This document shows, piece by piece, positions 47,621 to 55,993 of a stretch of 64,000 bases of DNA (position 1 is its first letter; every line of letters starts with the position of its first letter). Position numbers and translations under genes: made by a program. The DNA lies in NCBI RefSeq assembly GCF_003938605.1, contig NZ_RHWX01000010.1:62001-126000 (forward strand), read 5' to 3'. Below the pieces are notes generated by a model. The model was not told where the DNA came from. It worked only from the letters and a program-made list of their open reading frames with translations, and ran no database searches. Source of the DNA: Brevundimonas sp. 357. Its GTDB lineage: Bacteria > Pseudomonadota > Alphaproteobacteria > Caulobacterales > Caulobacteraceae.

Positions 47621-49771
47621 ATGACGTCATATCTTTGGCTGGTCATCGCGGCCGGCGCTCTGGGGGTGCTTTACGGCGCCGTCCAGACCGCCGCCCTGAT
47701 GAAGGCCGACAGTGGTAATGAACGGATGCGTGAGATCGCCGCGGCGATCCAGGAAGGGGCATCCGCCTATCTGAAGCGTCAGTACACAACGATTGGCATT
47801 GTAGGGGTCGTGATCTTGGTCGCGGCCTATTTTCTTATCGGAACCTGGGCGGCGCTCGGCTTTCTGATCGGCGCGGTCCTGTCGGGCGCGGCGGGCTATG
47901 CGGGGATGCTGATCTCCGTGCGCGCCAACGTCCGCACGGCCCAGGCCGCGTCGCAGAGCCTGTCCAAGGGTCTGGACCTGGCCTTCCGCTCGGGCGCCAT
48001 CACCGGCATGTTCGTGGCGGGCGGCGCTCTTCTGGGCGTGTCCGGCTACTACGCCTTCATGACCCAGGGAATGGGCCACGCCTCAACCAGCCGCGAGGTC
48101 ATCGACGGCCTGGTGGCGTTGGGCTTCGGCGCCTCGTTGATCTCCATCTTCGCGCGACTGGGCGGCGGCATCTTCACCAAGGGGGCCGACGTCGGCGGCG
48201 ACATGGTGGGCAAGGTGGAGGCGGGCATTCCTGAGGACGACCCCCGCAACGCCGCCACTATCGCGGACAATGTGGGCGACAACGTCGGCGACTGCGCCGG
48301 CATGGCCGCCGACCTGTTCGAGACCTATGCCGTCACCACGGTGGCGACCATGGTGCTGGCGGCCATCTTCTTCCGCAACCAGCCCTATGTGGACGTACTG
48401 ATGCTGCTGCCTCTGGCGATCTGCGGCGTCTGCATCGTGACCTCGATCATCGGGACGTTCTTCGTTCGTCTGGGCAGGAGCGGGAACATCATGGGGGCCT
48501 TGTATCAGGGGCTGATCGTGACCGGACTGCTGTCGCTGATCGCCGTCTGGTGGGTGATCAACACCTTGTTGCCGGGCGCGGTCGAGACCTCAGGCGGCCT
48601 GCTGATCCAGCCCATGAACCTGTTCTGGGCGGGCGCTGTGGGTCTGGTGGTCACGGCGGCCATCGTGGTGATCACCGAATACTACACCGGCACGGGCTTC
48701 CGGCCGGTGAAGTCGGTGGCCAACGCCTCGGTCTCCGGGCACGGCACCAACGTCATCCAGGGCCTGGCCATGTCGCTGGAGGCCACGGCGCTTCCGGCCC
48801 TGACCATCATCGTCGGCATCGTCGCGGCCTATCAGTTGGCGGGCCTGTTCGGCATCGCCATCGCCACCACCACCATGCTGGGCGTGGCGGGGATGATCGT
48901 GGCGCTGGACGCCTTCGGCCCGGTCACCGACAACGCGGGCGGCATCGCCGAAATGGCGGGCCTGCCGCCGGAAGTCCGCGTTTCGACCGACGCTCTGGAC
49001 GCCGTGGGCAACACCACCAAGGCCGTGACCAAGGGCTACGCCATCGGTTCGGCGGGCCTGGGGGCGCTGGTCCTGTTCGCCGCCTATGTGGAGGACTTGA
49101 AGTTCTTCGCGGCCGAGGCGGCGCCGGGCAGCTTCTTCTACGGTCTGGGGACGGTCGCGTTTGATCTGTCCAACCCCTATGTCGTGGTCGGGCTGCTGTT
49201 CGGCGGCTTGCTGCCCTTCCTGTTCGGAGGGCTGGCGATGACGGCGGTGGGGCGCGCAGCCGAGGCTGTCGTGGCCGAGGTCCGGCGTCAGTTCCGCGAA
49301 AACCCCGGCATCATGACGTTCGAGACCAAGCCGGAATACGGACGGGCCGTCGACATCCTGACCAGCGCGGCCATCCGCGAAATGATCGTGCCGTCGCTGC
49401 TGCCGGTGCTGTCGCCGATCGTCCTGTTCCTCGTCATCCTGTTCATCCAGCCGGACAAGGCCAACGCCTTCGCCGCCCTGGGGGCCATGCTGATGGGGGT
49501 GATCGTGACGGGCCTGTTCGTCGCCATCTCCATGACGTCGGGCGGCGGCGCCTGGGACAACGCCAAGAAGGTGATCGAGGAAGGCTTCACCGACATGAAC
49601 GGCGTGGTTCACGGCAAGGGGTCCGAAGCGCACAAGGCCGCCGTCACCGGCGATACTGTGGGCGATCCCTACAAGGACACCTCCGGTCCAGCGGTGAACC
49701 CGATGATCAAGATCACCAACATCGTCGCGCTTCTGCTGCTGGCGGTGCTGGCGAGCGGCAAGATCGTCTGA
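47621..49771 (+). CDS. hppA: Membrane-bound proton-translocating pyrophosphatase, K+-insensitive type
   Basis: 716 aa, about 16 membrane helices, hydrolyses pyrophosphate to pump protons across the inner membrane. The substrate loops are present: [20 protein letters not shown] followed by [37 protein letters not shown], and [20 protein letters not shown]. The residue after GNTT is Lys ([10 protein letters not shown]), the mark of K+-independent H+-pumping enzymes, where K+-dependent ones have Ala. 174 bases of leader precede it. A terminator follows at 49793. Confidence 0.96.
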   Translation: MTSYLWLVIAAGALGVLYGAVQTAALMKADSGNERMREIAAAIQEGASAYLKRQYTTIGIVGVVILVAAYFLIGTWAALGFLIGAVLSGAAGYAGMLISVRANVRTAQAASQSLSKGLDLAFRSGAITGMFVAGGALLGVSGYYAFMTQGMGHASTSREVIDGLVALGFGASLISIFARLGGGIFTKGADVGGDMVGKVEAGIPEDDPRNAATIADNVGDNVGDCAGMAADLFETYAVTTVATMVLAAIFFRNQPYVDVLMLLPLAICGVCIVTSIIGTFFVRLGRSGNIMGALYQGLIVTGLLSLIAVWWVINTLLPGAVETSGGLLIQPMNLFWAGAVGLVVTAAIVVITEYYTGTGFRPVKSVANASVSGHGTNVIQGLAMSLEATALPALTIIVGIVAAYQLAGLFGIAIATTTMLGVAGMIVALDAFGPVTDNAGGIAEMAGLPPEVRVSTDALDAVGNTTKAVTKGYAIGSAGLGALVLFAAYVEDLKFFAAEAAPGSFFYGLGTVAFDLSNPYVVVGLLFGGLLPFLFGGLAMTAVGRAAEAVVAEVRRQFRENPGIMTFETKPEYGRAVDILTSAAIREMIVPSLLPVLSPIVLFLVILFIQPDKANAFAALGAMLMGVIVTGLFVAISMTSGGGAWDNAKKVIEEGFTDMNGVVHGKGSEAHKAAVTGDTVGDPYKDTSGPAVNPMIKITNIVALLLLAVLASGKIV

Positions 49772-49792
49772 CTGCGCGTCGCTGAAACTGAA

Positions 49793-49822
49793 AACGCCCC
49801 GGAGAGCGATCTCCGGGGCGTT
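49793..49822 (+). terminator. Intrinsic terminator after hppA
   Basis: Perfect 13-bp stem AACGCCCCGGAGA / TCTCCGGGGCGTT around a GCGA loop, followed by ATCTTTTTT. It lies 21 bases past the hppA stop, between hppA and the convergent bamE, and could serve both. Confidence 0.93.
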
Positions 49823-49889
49823 ATCTTTTTTGCGCCTATGCTCGCGACGCGGTCGCTCACGACTTGTGAGCGCCTGTTTGTAGGGGCCG

Positions 49890-50369
49890 CTAGTCCGGGC
49901 GGCGCTGGCCGGGGACATCGTCCTCGGTGCGCGGCAGTTGGCCGCGGCCGACGTTGCCGAGCAGCTGTTCGAGGATGGTCAACTGGCGGCCGCGGGTCGG
50001 GGTCTCGCGGCGCTCCATGGCGATCTGGCGGCCATCTTCCAGGCCCAGATTACGAACAGAGGCGACCTTGCCGTCGGCTTCGCTGAAGGTGATCTCAGTC
50101 ACGGTCCGCTGCGACACTTGGGGCTTGTTATAGGTGTAGCGCTGCGTTGTCTGGGTCAGGTAGTACCAGACGTTCTCCGACTCGAAGGTCGAGGTCGTGG
50201 ACGGCGTCCCCAGCTTGGTCAGCACGGTTTCGCGGGTATCCACCCCGGACTGGATGTCCTGGGGTTTGGCGTCCACCGCCTGGAAGCCTTGGGTGGCGAC
50301 AACCGGCGCGCAGGCGCCCGCAGCAGCAGCGAGCGAGGCGGCGATGATGAGCGACGTAAAACGGGGCAT
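49890..50369 (-). CDS. bamE: Outer membrane protein assembly factor BamE
   Basis: Small lipoprotein of the BAM complex that inserts beta-barrel proteins in the outer membrane. 159 aa with a lipoprotein signal (lipobox AAGAC near residue 20) and the BamE/SmpA fold: QSGVDTRETVLTKLGTPSTT, VWYYLTQTTQRYTYNKPQVS, ITFSEADGKVASVRN. The C-terminal Arg-rich tail is longer than in E. coli. Divergent from the bc1 chaperone gene. Confidence 0.92.
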   Translation of the reverse strand: MPRFTSLIIAASLAAAAGACAPVVATQGFQAVDAKPQDIQSGVDTRETVLTKLGTPSTTSTFESENVWYYLTQTTQRYTYNKPQVSQRTVTEITFSEADGKVASVRNLGLEDGRQIAMERRETPTRGRQLTILEQLLGNVGRGQLPRTEDDVPGQRRPD

Positions 50370-50458
50370 CGGCGATGGGCCTCTAGAAACAAGGTCTTTG
50401 ACCTAACCGTCGCTGCGTCCTAGTGCAACGGCGCGGCGGAAAAGGGGCCGTAAAACCT

Positions 50459-50986
50459 ATGTTCAAAACACTCTTCAAGCGACAGTCGCAAGACCGTCAG
50501 GTTCAGGCTCTGTACGCCCTGGCGGTCGAACAGGCGCGTCAGCCGGATTTCTACACCCATTTGGGCGTGGCGGACCGTATTGACGCGCGATTCGAACTTT
50601 ACACCCTGCACGTACTGCTGCTGTTCGTTCGGCTGAAGCAGGAGGGCGAGCGCGGCGCCGATTTTGCGCAAAAGCTGTTCGACGCCTACGTCTCATCGCT
50701 CGACAATGTTCTGCGCGAGCTCGGCGTGGGCGACGTTTCAGTGGGCAAAAAGATGCGCAAACTGGGCGAGGCCCTGTATGGCCGCATGAGCGCCTACGAG
50801 AAGGCGCTGAGGGCAGGGGACCGTGACGGCCTGCAAGCTTCGATCGCCCGTAACGTCTTCGAGAGCGAGGATGCCGCCGTCGGCGAAGCTCTTACCCGCT
50901 ACGCCGTTGAGTCGCATGATCGGCTGACGCGCCAACCTTCGGCTGCCGTGGAAAAGGCGCCGGATTGGGCGAAGATCGCCACATGA
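50459..50986 (+). CDS. Ubiquinol-cytochrome c chaperone (CBP3-like)
   Basis: 175 aa protein of the Cbp3/UQCC1 family needed for cytochrome b maturation in the bc1 complex. Family signatures: LYALAVEQARQPDFYTHLGV, FELYTLHVLLLFVRLKQEG, LFDAYVSSLDNVLRELGVGD, KLGEALYGRMSAYEKAL. The start at 50459 (MFKTLFKRQSQD) is chosen for the usual N-terminus. It overlaps the DUF177 gene by four bases, an order often seen in alphaproteobacteria. Confidence 0.92.
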   Translation: MFKTLFKRQSQDRQVQALYALAVEQARQPDFYTHLGVADRIDARFELYTLHVLLLFVRLKQEGERGADFAQKLFDAYVSSLDNVLRELGVGDVSVGKKMRKLGEALYGRMSAYEKALRAGDRDGLQASIARNVFESEDAAVGEALTRYAVESHDRLTRQPSAAVEKAPDWAKIAT

Positions 50987-51516
50987 CCATCCCCGTGATT
51001 CCCTACAGCGACCCCATCCGCCTGCATCAGATCGGCGCCGCCCTGACACGACGTCTGGAGCCCGACGTCGAAAGCCGCAGCCGTATCGCTCGCGCACTTG
51101 ACCTGAAGTCGCTCGATCGATTCGTCGCTGATATCGAGATCGTTCCCACGGTTTCTGGATGGCGGATGTCAGGCCGCGTTCAGGCCGACGCCGTGCAGTC
51201 CTGCGTGCTAACGCTGGAGCCCCTGTCGGTGGCGATCAATGAACATTTTACCGTCAACCTGACCGAGACGCCGCAAGACGCGCCAGCAGACGAAGACGGC
51301 GAGATCGACTTGGAACTGGACGACAATTCGCCGGACGTAGTGGAGAACGGCCAGATCGACCTGGGCCAATACGCCGTGGAGCAACTGTCCCTGCACCTGG
51401 ACCCCTATCCCCGCAAGGACGGCGCGGTTTTTGAACAGCCGCCGGAACCCGGTGAAATCTCGCCCTTCGGCGTGTTGAAAGCGCTGAAGCCGGCGGACGA
51501 CGCCGACAAGAGTTGA
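50983..51516 (+). CDS. DUF177/YceD family protein
   Basis: 177 aa homologue of YceD, which is linked to 23S rRNA/large-subunit synthesis. It has an N-terminal strand region (MTIPVIPYSDPIRLHQIG), a central CxxxL (SCVLTLEPLSVAINEHFTVN), an acidic patch (PADEDGEIDLELDDNSPD) and EQLSLHLDPYPRKDGAVF. In many bacteria rpmF follows; here 96 bases without a gene precede plsX. Confidence 0.88.
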   Translation: MTIPVIPYSDPIRLHQIGAALTRRLEPDVESRSRIARALDLKSLDRFVADIEIVPTVSGWRMSGRVQADAVQSCVLTLEPLSVAINEHFTVNLTETPQDAPADEDGEIDLELDDNSPDVVENGQIDLGQYAVEQLSLHLDPYPRKDGAVFEQPPEPGEISPFGVLKALKPADDADKS

Positions 51517-51612
51517 CCTAAGGTCGCTCAGGCGTCATCCACGGTGCGACATTTTCGTCCGACAGTCCTAAACTGAAGCGCCGCGGCAAGACGGCGACGG
51601 AGTCGATTTCAC

Positions 51613-52695
51613 TTGGCATCACCGATACTGATCTCGCTCGACGCCATGGGCGGGGACCATGGGCCTTCCGTCGTGGTCGGCGGCGTGAAGGACTACATCG
51701 CCCGCTATGGCGGCGAAGGCGTGCGCTTCCAACTGCATGGCGACGAGGCCGCGATCCGCGCCGAAGTCGCTCGCAACGGACTGGCGTCCGGCGTCTGCGA
51801 GATCCGCCACACCGACAAGGTCGTCGGCATGGACGAGAAGCCCGCCCAGGCCATGCGCCGCGGCAAGGGCTCCAGTCTGTGGAACGCCATCGAAACGGTT
51901 AAGCTCGGCGAGGCGCAGGCCGCGGTTTCAGCCGGCAACACCGGCGCCCTGATGGCCATTTCCAAGCTGTTGCTACGCATGGCCGTAGAGGGGCTGGAGC
52001 GGCCCGCCATCGTCGCCAGTTGGCCGACCAAGCGCGGATTCACCGCCGTTCTGGACGTCGGCGCCAACATCGGCAGCGATGCGCGCCAGTTGCTCGAATT
52101 CGCCATCATGGGCGAGGCTTTCCAATCGGCTGTTCACGGCGTCGCCAGGCCCACCGTCGGCATCCTGAACGTCGGTTCCGAAGAAATGAAGGGCCATGAC
52201 GAGGTGCGCGAAGCGCACGCCGTTCTGCGCACAGACGCCGTGCCCGTAAACTATAAGGGGTTTGTCGAAGGACACGACATTGCAGCCGGAACCGTGGATG
52301 TTGTCGTCACCGACGGCTTCACCGGCAACGTCGCCCTGAAGACGGCCGAGGGCACTGCGCGCTTCATCTCGGGTCTGTTGAAGGAGGCGCTGACCTCCGG
52401 GCCTCTGGCCAAGATGGGCGCCCTGATCGCCATGCCTGCGCTGAAGAAGATGGCGCGCCGGATTGACCCCAGCAGCGTCAACGGCGGTCCGTTGCTCGGC
52501 TTGAATGGGATCGTCGTCAAAAGCCACGGCGGAGCCACGGCTGAAGGTTATGGCAACGCCATCCGTGTGGCTGTCGATCTGGCCCGAAGCGACTATCTGA
52601 CCAAGGTCAGCGCCAACTTCGCGCGTCTGTCGGCCGTCCTGGACAAGGGCGACTCCGCGTCCGACGAGGCCCAAATCGGAGAAGTCCAGCCGTGA
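51613..52695 (+). CDS. plsX: Phosphate acyltransferase
   Basis: Turns acyl-ACP into acyl phosphate, the substrate of PlsY (5862-6500). 360 aa from a TTG start. Motifs: [58 protein letters not shown] and [18 protein letters not shown]. It peripherally binds the inner membrane in relatives. Coupled to fabH by 4 bp. Confidence 0.96.
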   Translation: MASPILISLDAMGGDHGPSVVVGGVKDYIARYGGEGVRFQLHGDEAAIRAEVARNGLASGVCEIRHTDKVVGMDEKPAQAMRRGKGSSLWNAIETVKLGEAQAAVSAGNTGALMAISKLLLRMAVEGLERPAIVASWPTKRGFTAVLDVGANIGSDARQLLEFAIMGEAFQSAVHGVARPTVGILNVGSEEMKGHDEVREAHAVLRTDAVPVNYKGFVEGHDIAAGTVDVVVTDGFTGNVALKTAEGTARFISGLLKEALTSGPLAKMGALIAMPALKKMARRIDPSSVNGGPLLGLNGIVVKSHGGATAEGYGNAIRVAVDLARSDYLTKVSANFARLSAVLDKGDSASDEAQIGEVQP

Positions 52696-53669
52696 GCATC
52701 ATCCGCAGCGTCGTCACCGGGGTAGGATCATTCCTGCCCGAACAGGTCGTCACCAACGCCGACCTGACCAAGATCGTCGACACCTCCGACGAATGGATTG
52801 TCGAACGCACCGGCATCCGTCAGCGCCACAAGGCCCGCGACGACGAGCCGACCAGCGATCTGGCGGTCAAGGCCGCCGAGCGCGCCTTGGCTGACGCGGG
52901 CAAGACGGCGGCGGATGTCGATCTGATCATCGTCGCCACTACTACGCCAGACCAGACCTTCCCCGCGACGGCCGCCATCGTCCAGCGCAAGCTGGGCGCG
53001 CCGGTGGGCATCGCCTTCGACATCCAGGCGGTCTGCTCGGGCTTCGTCTACGCCATGAGCGTGGCGGACGGCTTCGTCGCGCGTGGTCAGGCCAAATGCG
53101 CCCTGGTCATCGGCGCCGAGGAAATGACCCGGCTGATGGACTGGACCGACCGCACGACCTGCGTCCTGTTCGGCGACGGCGCCGGCGCCTTCGTGTTGGA
53201 GCCGGGCGAGGGGCAGGGGACCAAGGATGATCGCGGCGTGCTGGGCTTCGCCCTGCGCTGCGAGGGCGCCAAATCGGATATGCTCTATGTCGACGGCGGC
53301 CCGGCCACGACCGGCACGGTCGGCCATCTGCGGATGCTGGGCAATCAGGTCTTCCGCCACGCCGTGGTGAACATCGCCGAGGCCATCACCGCCGCGGCCG
53401 AGGTCGCGGGCGTCGATATCCCCGAGATCGACTGGTTCGTGCCCCATCAGGCCAATCAGCGCATCATCAAGGGCGTGGGAGATCGCCTGGGTCTGGACGA
53501 GGACAAGGTCATCTCGACCGTGGCCATGCACGCCAACACCTCGGCCGCCTCCATTCCCCTGGCGATGGACGTCGCGATCAAGGACGGGCGGATCAAGAAG
53601 GGCGATCTGGTGCTGGTCGAAGCCATGGGCGGCGGCCTGACGTGGGGCGCCTGCGCTTTCCGATTCTAG
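52692..53669 (+). CDS. fabH: 3-oxoacyl-ACP synthase III
   Basis: Starts fatty-acid synthesis from acetyl-CoA and malonyl-ACP. 325 aa from a GTG start. The triad is visible: Cys in [15 protein letters not shown], His in [14 protein letters not shown] and Asn in [15 protein letters not shown]. The N-terminal [14 protein letters not shown] and the TDEW-like [14 protein letters not shown] are typical. Part of plsX-fabH-ihfA. Confidence 0.97.
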   Translation: MSIIRSVVTGVGSFLPEQVVTNADLTKIVDTSDEWIVERTGIRQRHKARDDEPTSDLAVKAAERALADAGKTAADVDLIIVATTTPDQTFPATAAIVQRKLGAPVGIAFDIQAVCSGFVYAMSVADGFVARGQAKCALVIGAEEMTRLMDWTDRTTCVLFGDGAGAFVLEPGEGQGTKDDRGVLGFALRCEGAKSDMLYVDGGPATTGTVGHLRMLGNQVFRHAVVNIAEAITAAAEVAGVDIPEIDWFVPHQANQRIIKGVGDRLGLDEDKVISTVAMHANTSAASIPLAMDVAIKDGRIKKGDLVLVEAMGGGLTWGACAFRF

Positions 53670-53737
53670 GTTCGCATTGAGGGCTTTGATTTTCTGTCAT
53701 TTTGCCCTTCAATGCCCCGCCATTGGAAAGCGGGGAG

Positions 53738-54046
53738 ATGTCAGTGTCCCAGACCCTTACTCGGGCTGATCTGTGCGAAGCCGTTCACGAGGAAGTCGGC
53801 CTGTCGCGCCAGGAATGTTCCGGCATGGTTGAACGGACGCTTGAACTGATCGTCGAGTCGCTTGAACGGAGCGAGACCGTCAAACTGTCTGGCTTCGGCG
53901 TCTTTCAGGTGCGCGAAAAACGCGCGCGTATGGGACGCAACCCCAAGACCGGGGAACCCGCCGCCATCAACCCCCGCCGCGTCATCAGCTTCCGGGCCTC
54001 CCAGATCATGAAGGGCCGGGTGCACGACGCCGTCGTAGAGACCTGA
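53738..54046 (+). CDS. ihfA: Integration host factor subunit alpha
   Basis: DNA-bending HU-family protein, 102 aa. It matches IHF-alpha: LTRADLCEAVHEEVGLSR, VKLSGFGVFQVREKRAR, then GRNPKTGEPAAINPRRVISF with the intercalating Pro region and RASQIMKGRV. The ATG at 53738 follows GGGGAG closely; a GTG two codons later has better spacing and is a possible start. Six bases before the MerR-type gene, a common proteobacterial pairing. Confidence 0.95.
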   Translation: MSVSQTLTRADLCEAVHEEVGLSRQECSGMVERTLELIVESLERSETVKLSGFGVFQVREKRARMGRNPKTGEPAAINPRRVISFRASQIMKGRVHDAVVET

Positions 54047-54051
54047 GTTCA

Positions 54052-54468
54052 TTGGCCAAAAGCCCTAGCGCCTTTCGTACTATCTCCGAAGCCTCCGAAG
54101 AAGTCGGCGCGCCTCAGCACGTCCTGCGTTTCTGGGAGACGAAGTTCGATTTCGTCGCTCCGGTGAAGCGCGCGGGCGGGCGGCGTTTTTACCGTCCTGA
54201 CGACATCATGGTGCTGAAGGCCGTTCGTCGCCTGCTGCATGACGAAGGCCTGACGATCCGTGGCGTACAGCGCTTGGTAAAGGATCTGGGGCTGACGCGC
54301 GTCGCGGCCTATGGCGATCCGACCGCCAGCCTCGAAATCGATTCGGGCCTACGAGCGGAAACTGCGGCTTCCGGCGCGACACAGACCATCGATCACAACC
54401 GTCTGGCGCAGGTTTTGGCCGACCTGGAAGCGGCTCGCGCACGTCTGGAAGGTGTTCTTCGTCTTTAG
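54052..54468 (+). CDS. MerR-family transcriptional regulator
   Basis: 138 aa winged-helix regulator with FRTISEASEEVGAPQHVLRF, WETKFDFVAPVKRAGGRRFY and the second helix pair DIMVLKAVRRLLHDEGLTIR-GVQ. A C-terminal coiled coil (RLAQVLADLEAARARLEGVL) would mediate dimerisation. No cysteine metal ligands are present, so it is not a metal sensor. The partner gene is ihfA; target unknown. Start TTG at 54052. Confidence 0.9.
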   Translation: MAKSPSAFRTISEASEEVGAPQHVLRFWETKFDFVAPVKRAGGRRFYRPDDIMVLKAVRRLLHDEGLTIRGVQRLVKDLGLTRVAAYGDPTASLEIDSGLRAETAASGATQTIDHNRLAQVLADLEAARARLEGVLRL

Positions 54469-54540
54469 GACGGAAGTTGTTGTCGATAATGCGTTTTAGG
54501 GTTTGCGGAGCGCGAAACCCCCGTCTATACGGAGCGCCTT

Positions 54541-54617
<77 letters not shown>

Positions 54618-54647
54618 TCTAAATCATTGATTTGGAATGGTTTTGAG

Positions 54648-54669
54648 GGGGTCGCCGTTTGGCGGCCCC
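54648..54669 (+). terminator. Hairpin downstream of tRNA-Pro
   Basis: Stem GGGGTCGCC / GGCGGCCCC (one G-T pair) around GTTT, followed by TTCACAATTCC and GTTTT. Probable terminator of the tRNA transcript. Confidence 0.5.
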
Positions 54670-55096
54670 TTCACAATTCCGTTTTGGGGCACATATGGGG
54701 CACAGCTCTGATTCGGCGGCCATCGCTGTGCATGGCTGAGCATCGTGTTTGCGAGGCGGCTCGGTTTTTCGATTCGGTTTCAGGCTAGGCACGTTGGCGG
54801 CGCCGGGCCGCTGTTCAGGACTGTGCCGGAGCGAGACCGCCCGGACGACGCCGGGGATGTTGTGTTCCCTGTGGCGCTTTCCTGTTTCATCGCCATTGTC
54901 GGCTTGGGGTTTGTGCGCCACCCCGAAGTCCAGGCGTCTCTTGCCCACTTAGGTCGACTTAGGTCGCCGTCCAATCCGAGCTGTCCATGTCCAACGTCGT
55001 TCCCATACGCCCCGTGGTGAAGATCTGTTCGCCACGGATTCATACAAGCAGGCCCTGTATCCTCTGGCGAGCCGTGCGATCGTCAATCTGACGGAC
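54670..55096. other. Gene-poor stretch after tRNA-Pro, probable island remnant
   Basis: No convincing gene. It contains a direct repeat of TGGGGCACA at about 54687-54706 (GGGGCACA, TAT, GGGGCACA), which could be a recombinase-related site. From 54953 onward a frame in phase with the 55097 fragment is open, reading GEDLFATDSYKQALYPLASR; the ATG at 54987 (MSNVVPIRPVVK) is in another frame, which suggests a frameshift. Confidence 0.4.
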
Positions 55097-55303
55097 ATGC
55101 CGCCTTCCGGGTATGTCCGGGAGGCGCTGGTCAATCCCACGGTGATGCTGGTCGCGGCGACCGCCATGTTCAAAGGGACGCTGGATCGGCCGTGGGGCGC
55201 CGCTCTGCTGCGCGACCTGGCCAACATGCTTGAACGTCAGGGGCTGAAGCAGATCCCGTGGGGCCAGACAATTCCTATCACCGCCCGGCTATCCAAGGGC
55301 TGA
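55097..55303 (+). pseudogene. Fragment of an accessory gene, 5' part frameshifted
   Basis: The 68-codon tail (MPPSGYVREALVNPTVMLVA, then LLRDLANMLERQGLKQIPWG) looks coding. Its natural N-terminus seems to be MSNVVPIRPVVK at 54987, which lies in a different frame, so one indel near 55015 would restore about 105 codons. I do not recognise the family. It overlaps the RepB-like ORF by 46 bases. Its company suggests a plasmid- or island-derived gene. Confidence 0.4.
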
Positions 55304-55689
55304 TCGATCACGATGAGCCGCCATCCTACGAGCCCGGCTACGACGACGCGATGCTCAAGCTCATGGCGGATCTCGAACAGGAATTCGTCGATGCCGTTGA
55401 GCGGCGCATAGATCGCTACCTCGAAGCCGTCGAAAGCGCGGACGAACAGGTTTTGTACGAGTCCTTCACTTACAACAAGCGTGTGAACCGGCTCGCGACG
55501 ATTCAGGAGCACTACATGATCGTGCGAGCGCTCGAACGAGGCGTTCCTGAGGAGAAGCTGGCGCGCGAGCTGAATGTCATCCGGCAACGGCGTCATCTGC
55601 TGGCCGGGCGTCATCCTGAGTTTCTGGAGAACTTTCGCGCCGTCGTTCAGGCAGCGTCGCTCGATCAATCGGCAGCGACGAGCGTCTGA
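55258..55689 (+). CDS. RepB/ParB-like partition protein fragment
   Basis: 143 aa with a GTG start. The segment IVRALERGVPEEKLARELNV followed by IRQRRHLLAGRHPEFLENF resembles the HTH and linker of RepB/ParB-type plasmid partition proteins ('ERGVxEExIAxxLNV...RxLLxG'), with a few residues missing between LNV and IRQ. The ParB-type N-terminal CTPase/nuclease motifs are absent. It is probably a remnant or a small derivative of such a protein from a mobile element. Unknown whether expressed. Confidence 0.45.
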   Translation: MGPDNSYHRPAIQGLIDHDEPPSYEPGYDDAMLKLMADLEQEFVDAVERRIDRYLEAVESADEQVLYESFTYNKRVNRLATIQEHYMIVRALERGVPEEKLARELNVIRQRRHLLAGRHPEFLENFRAVVQAASLDQSAATSV

Positions 55690-55907
55690 CGATCAGGCCG
55701 GGGACCGGGACCCATAAGCGCCTGACCTTCGGAGAAGTCGCCGTGTGGGGCGGATCAAGGGCGGTGGCAGGGACGGCGGCGAACCCGTTCTGAGCCCGCT
55801 AGATCAGTCGGCATAGGACTGGCTGGTGCCGCATGTGCGGCATGAATGTCCGGAGCGCGTCGACGTAGGGCCGCGTCGGGGAGCTCCATGCCTGCCTTGT
55901 GTCGGAA

Positions 55908-55934
55908 TTATCGCGCATCTCACATGCGCGATAA
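55908..55934. promoter_or_regulatory. Operator-like palindrome 1 of the HipA-fusion gene
   Basis: Arms TTATCGCGCAT and ATGCGCGATAA (11 bp, perfect) around CTCAC. It shares CGCATCTCA-ATGCG with palindrome 2, whose centre is 55 bases downstream. It is a likely autoregulatory site, by analogy with TA promoters bound by the antitoxin. Confidence 0.6.
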
Positions 55935-55968
55935 TCCTTGCTTCGTCGAGCGAGACATGGAATTTACA

Positions 55969-55983
55969 CGCATCTCAGATGCG
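55969..55983. promoter_or_regulatory. Operator-like palindrome 2, overlapping a possible start codon
   Basis: CGCATCTCAGATGCG: perfect 7-bp arms around one C. It is followed, like palindrome 1, by a similar A-rich trailer ending AATCC. It includes the in-frame ATG at 55979, so translation more likely begins at 55994. Confidence 0.6.
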
Positions 55984-55993
55984 AGAAAATCCA

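Larger units (their letters stand above)
55690..55993 (+). promoter_or_regulatory. Intergenic and promoter region before the HipA-fusion gene
   Basis: Non-coding apart from an open upstream extension of the kinase frame (from 55826) that lacks protein-like character. It contains a short palindrome TGCCGCA-TG-TGCGGCA near 55828-55843 and the two operator-like palindromes listed separately. The promoter probably lies between 55840 and 55970; I see no strong -35/-10 pair. Confidence 0.45.
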
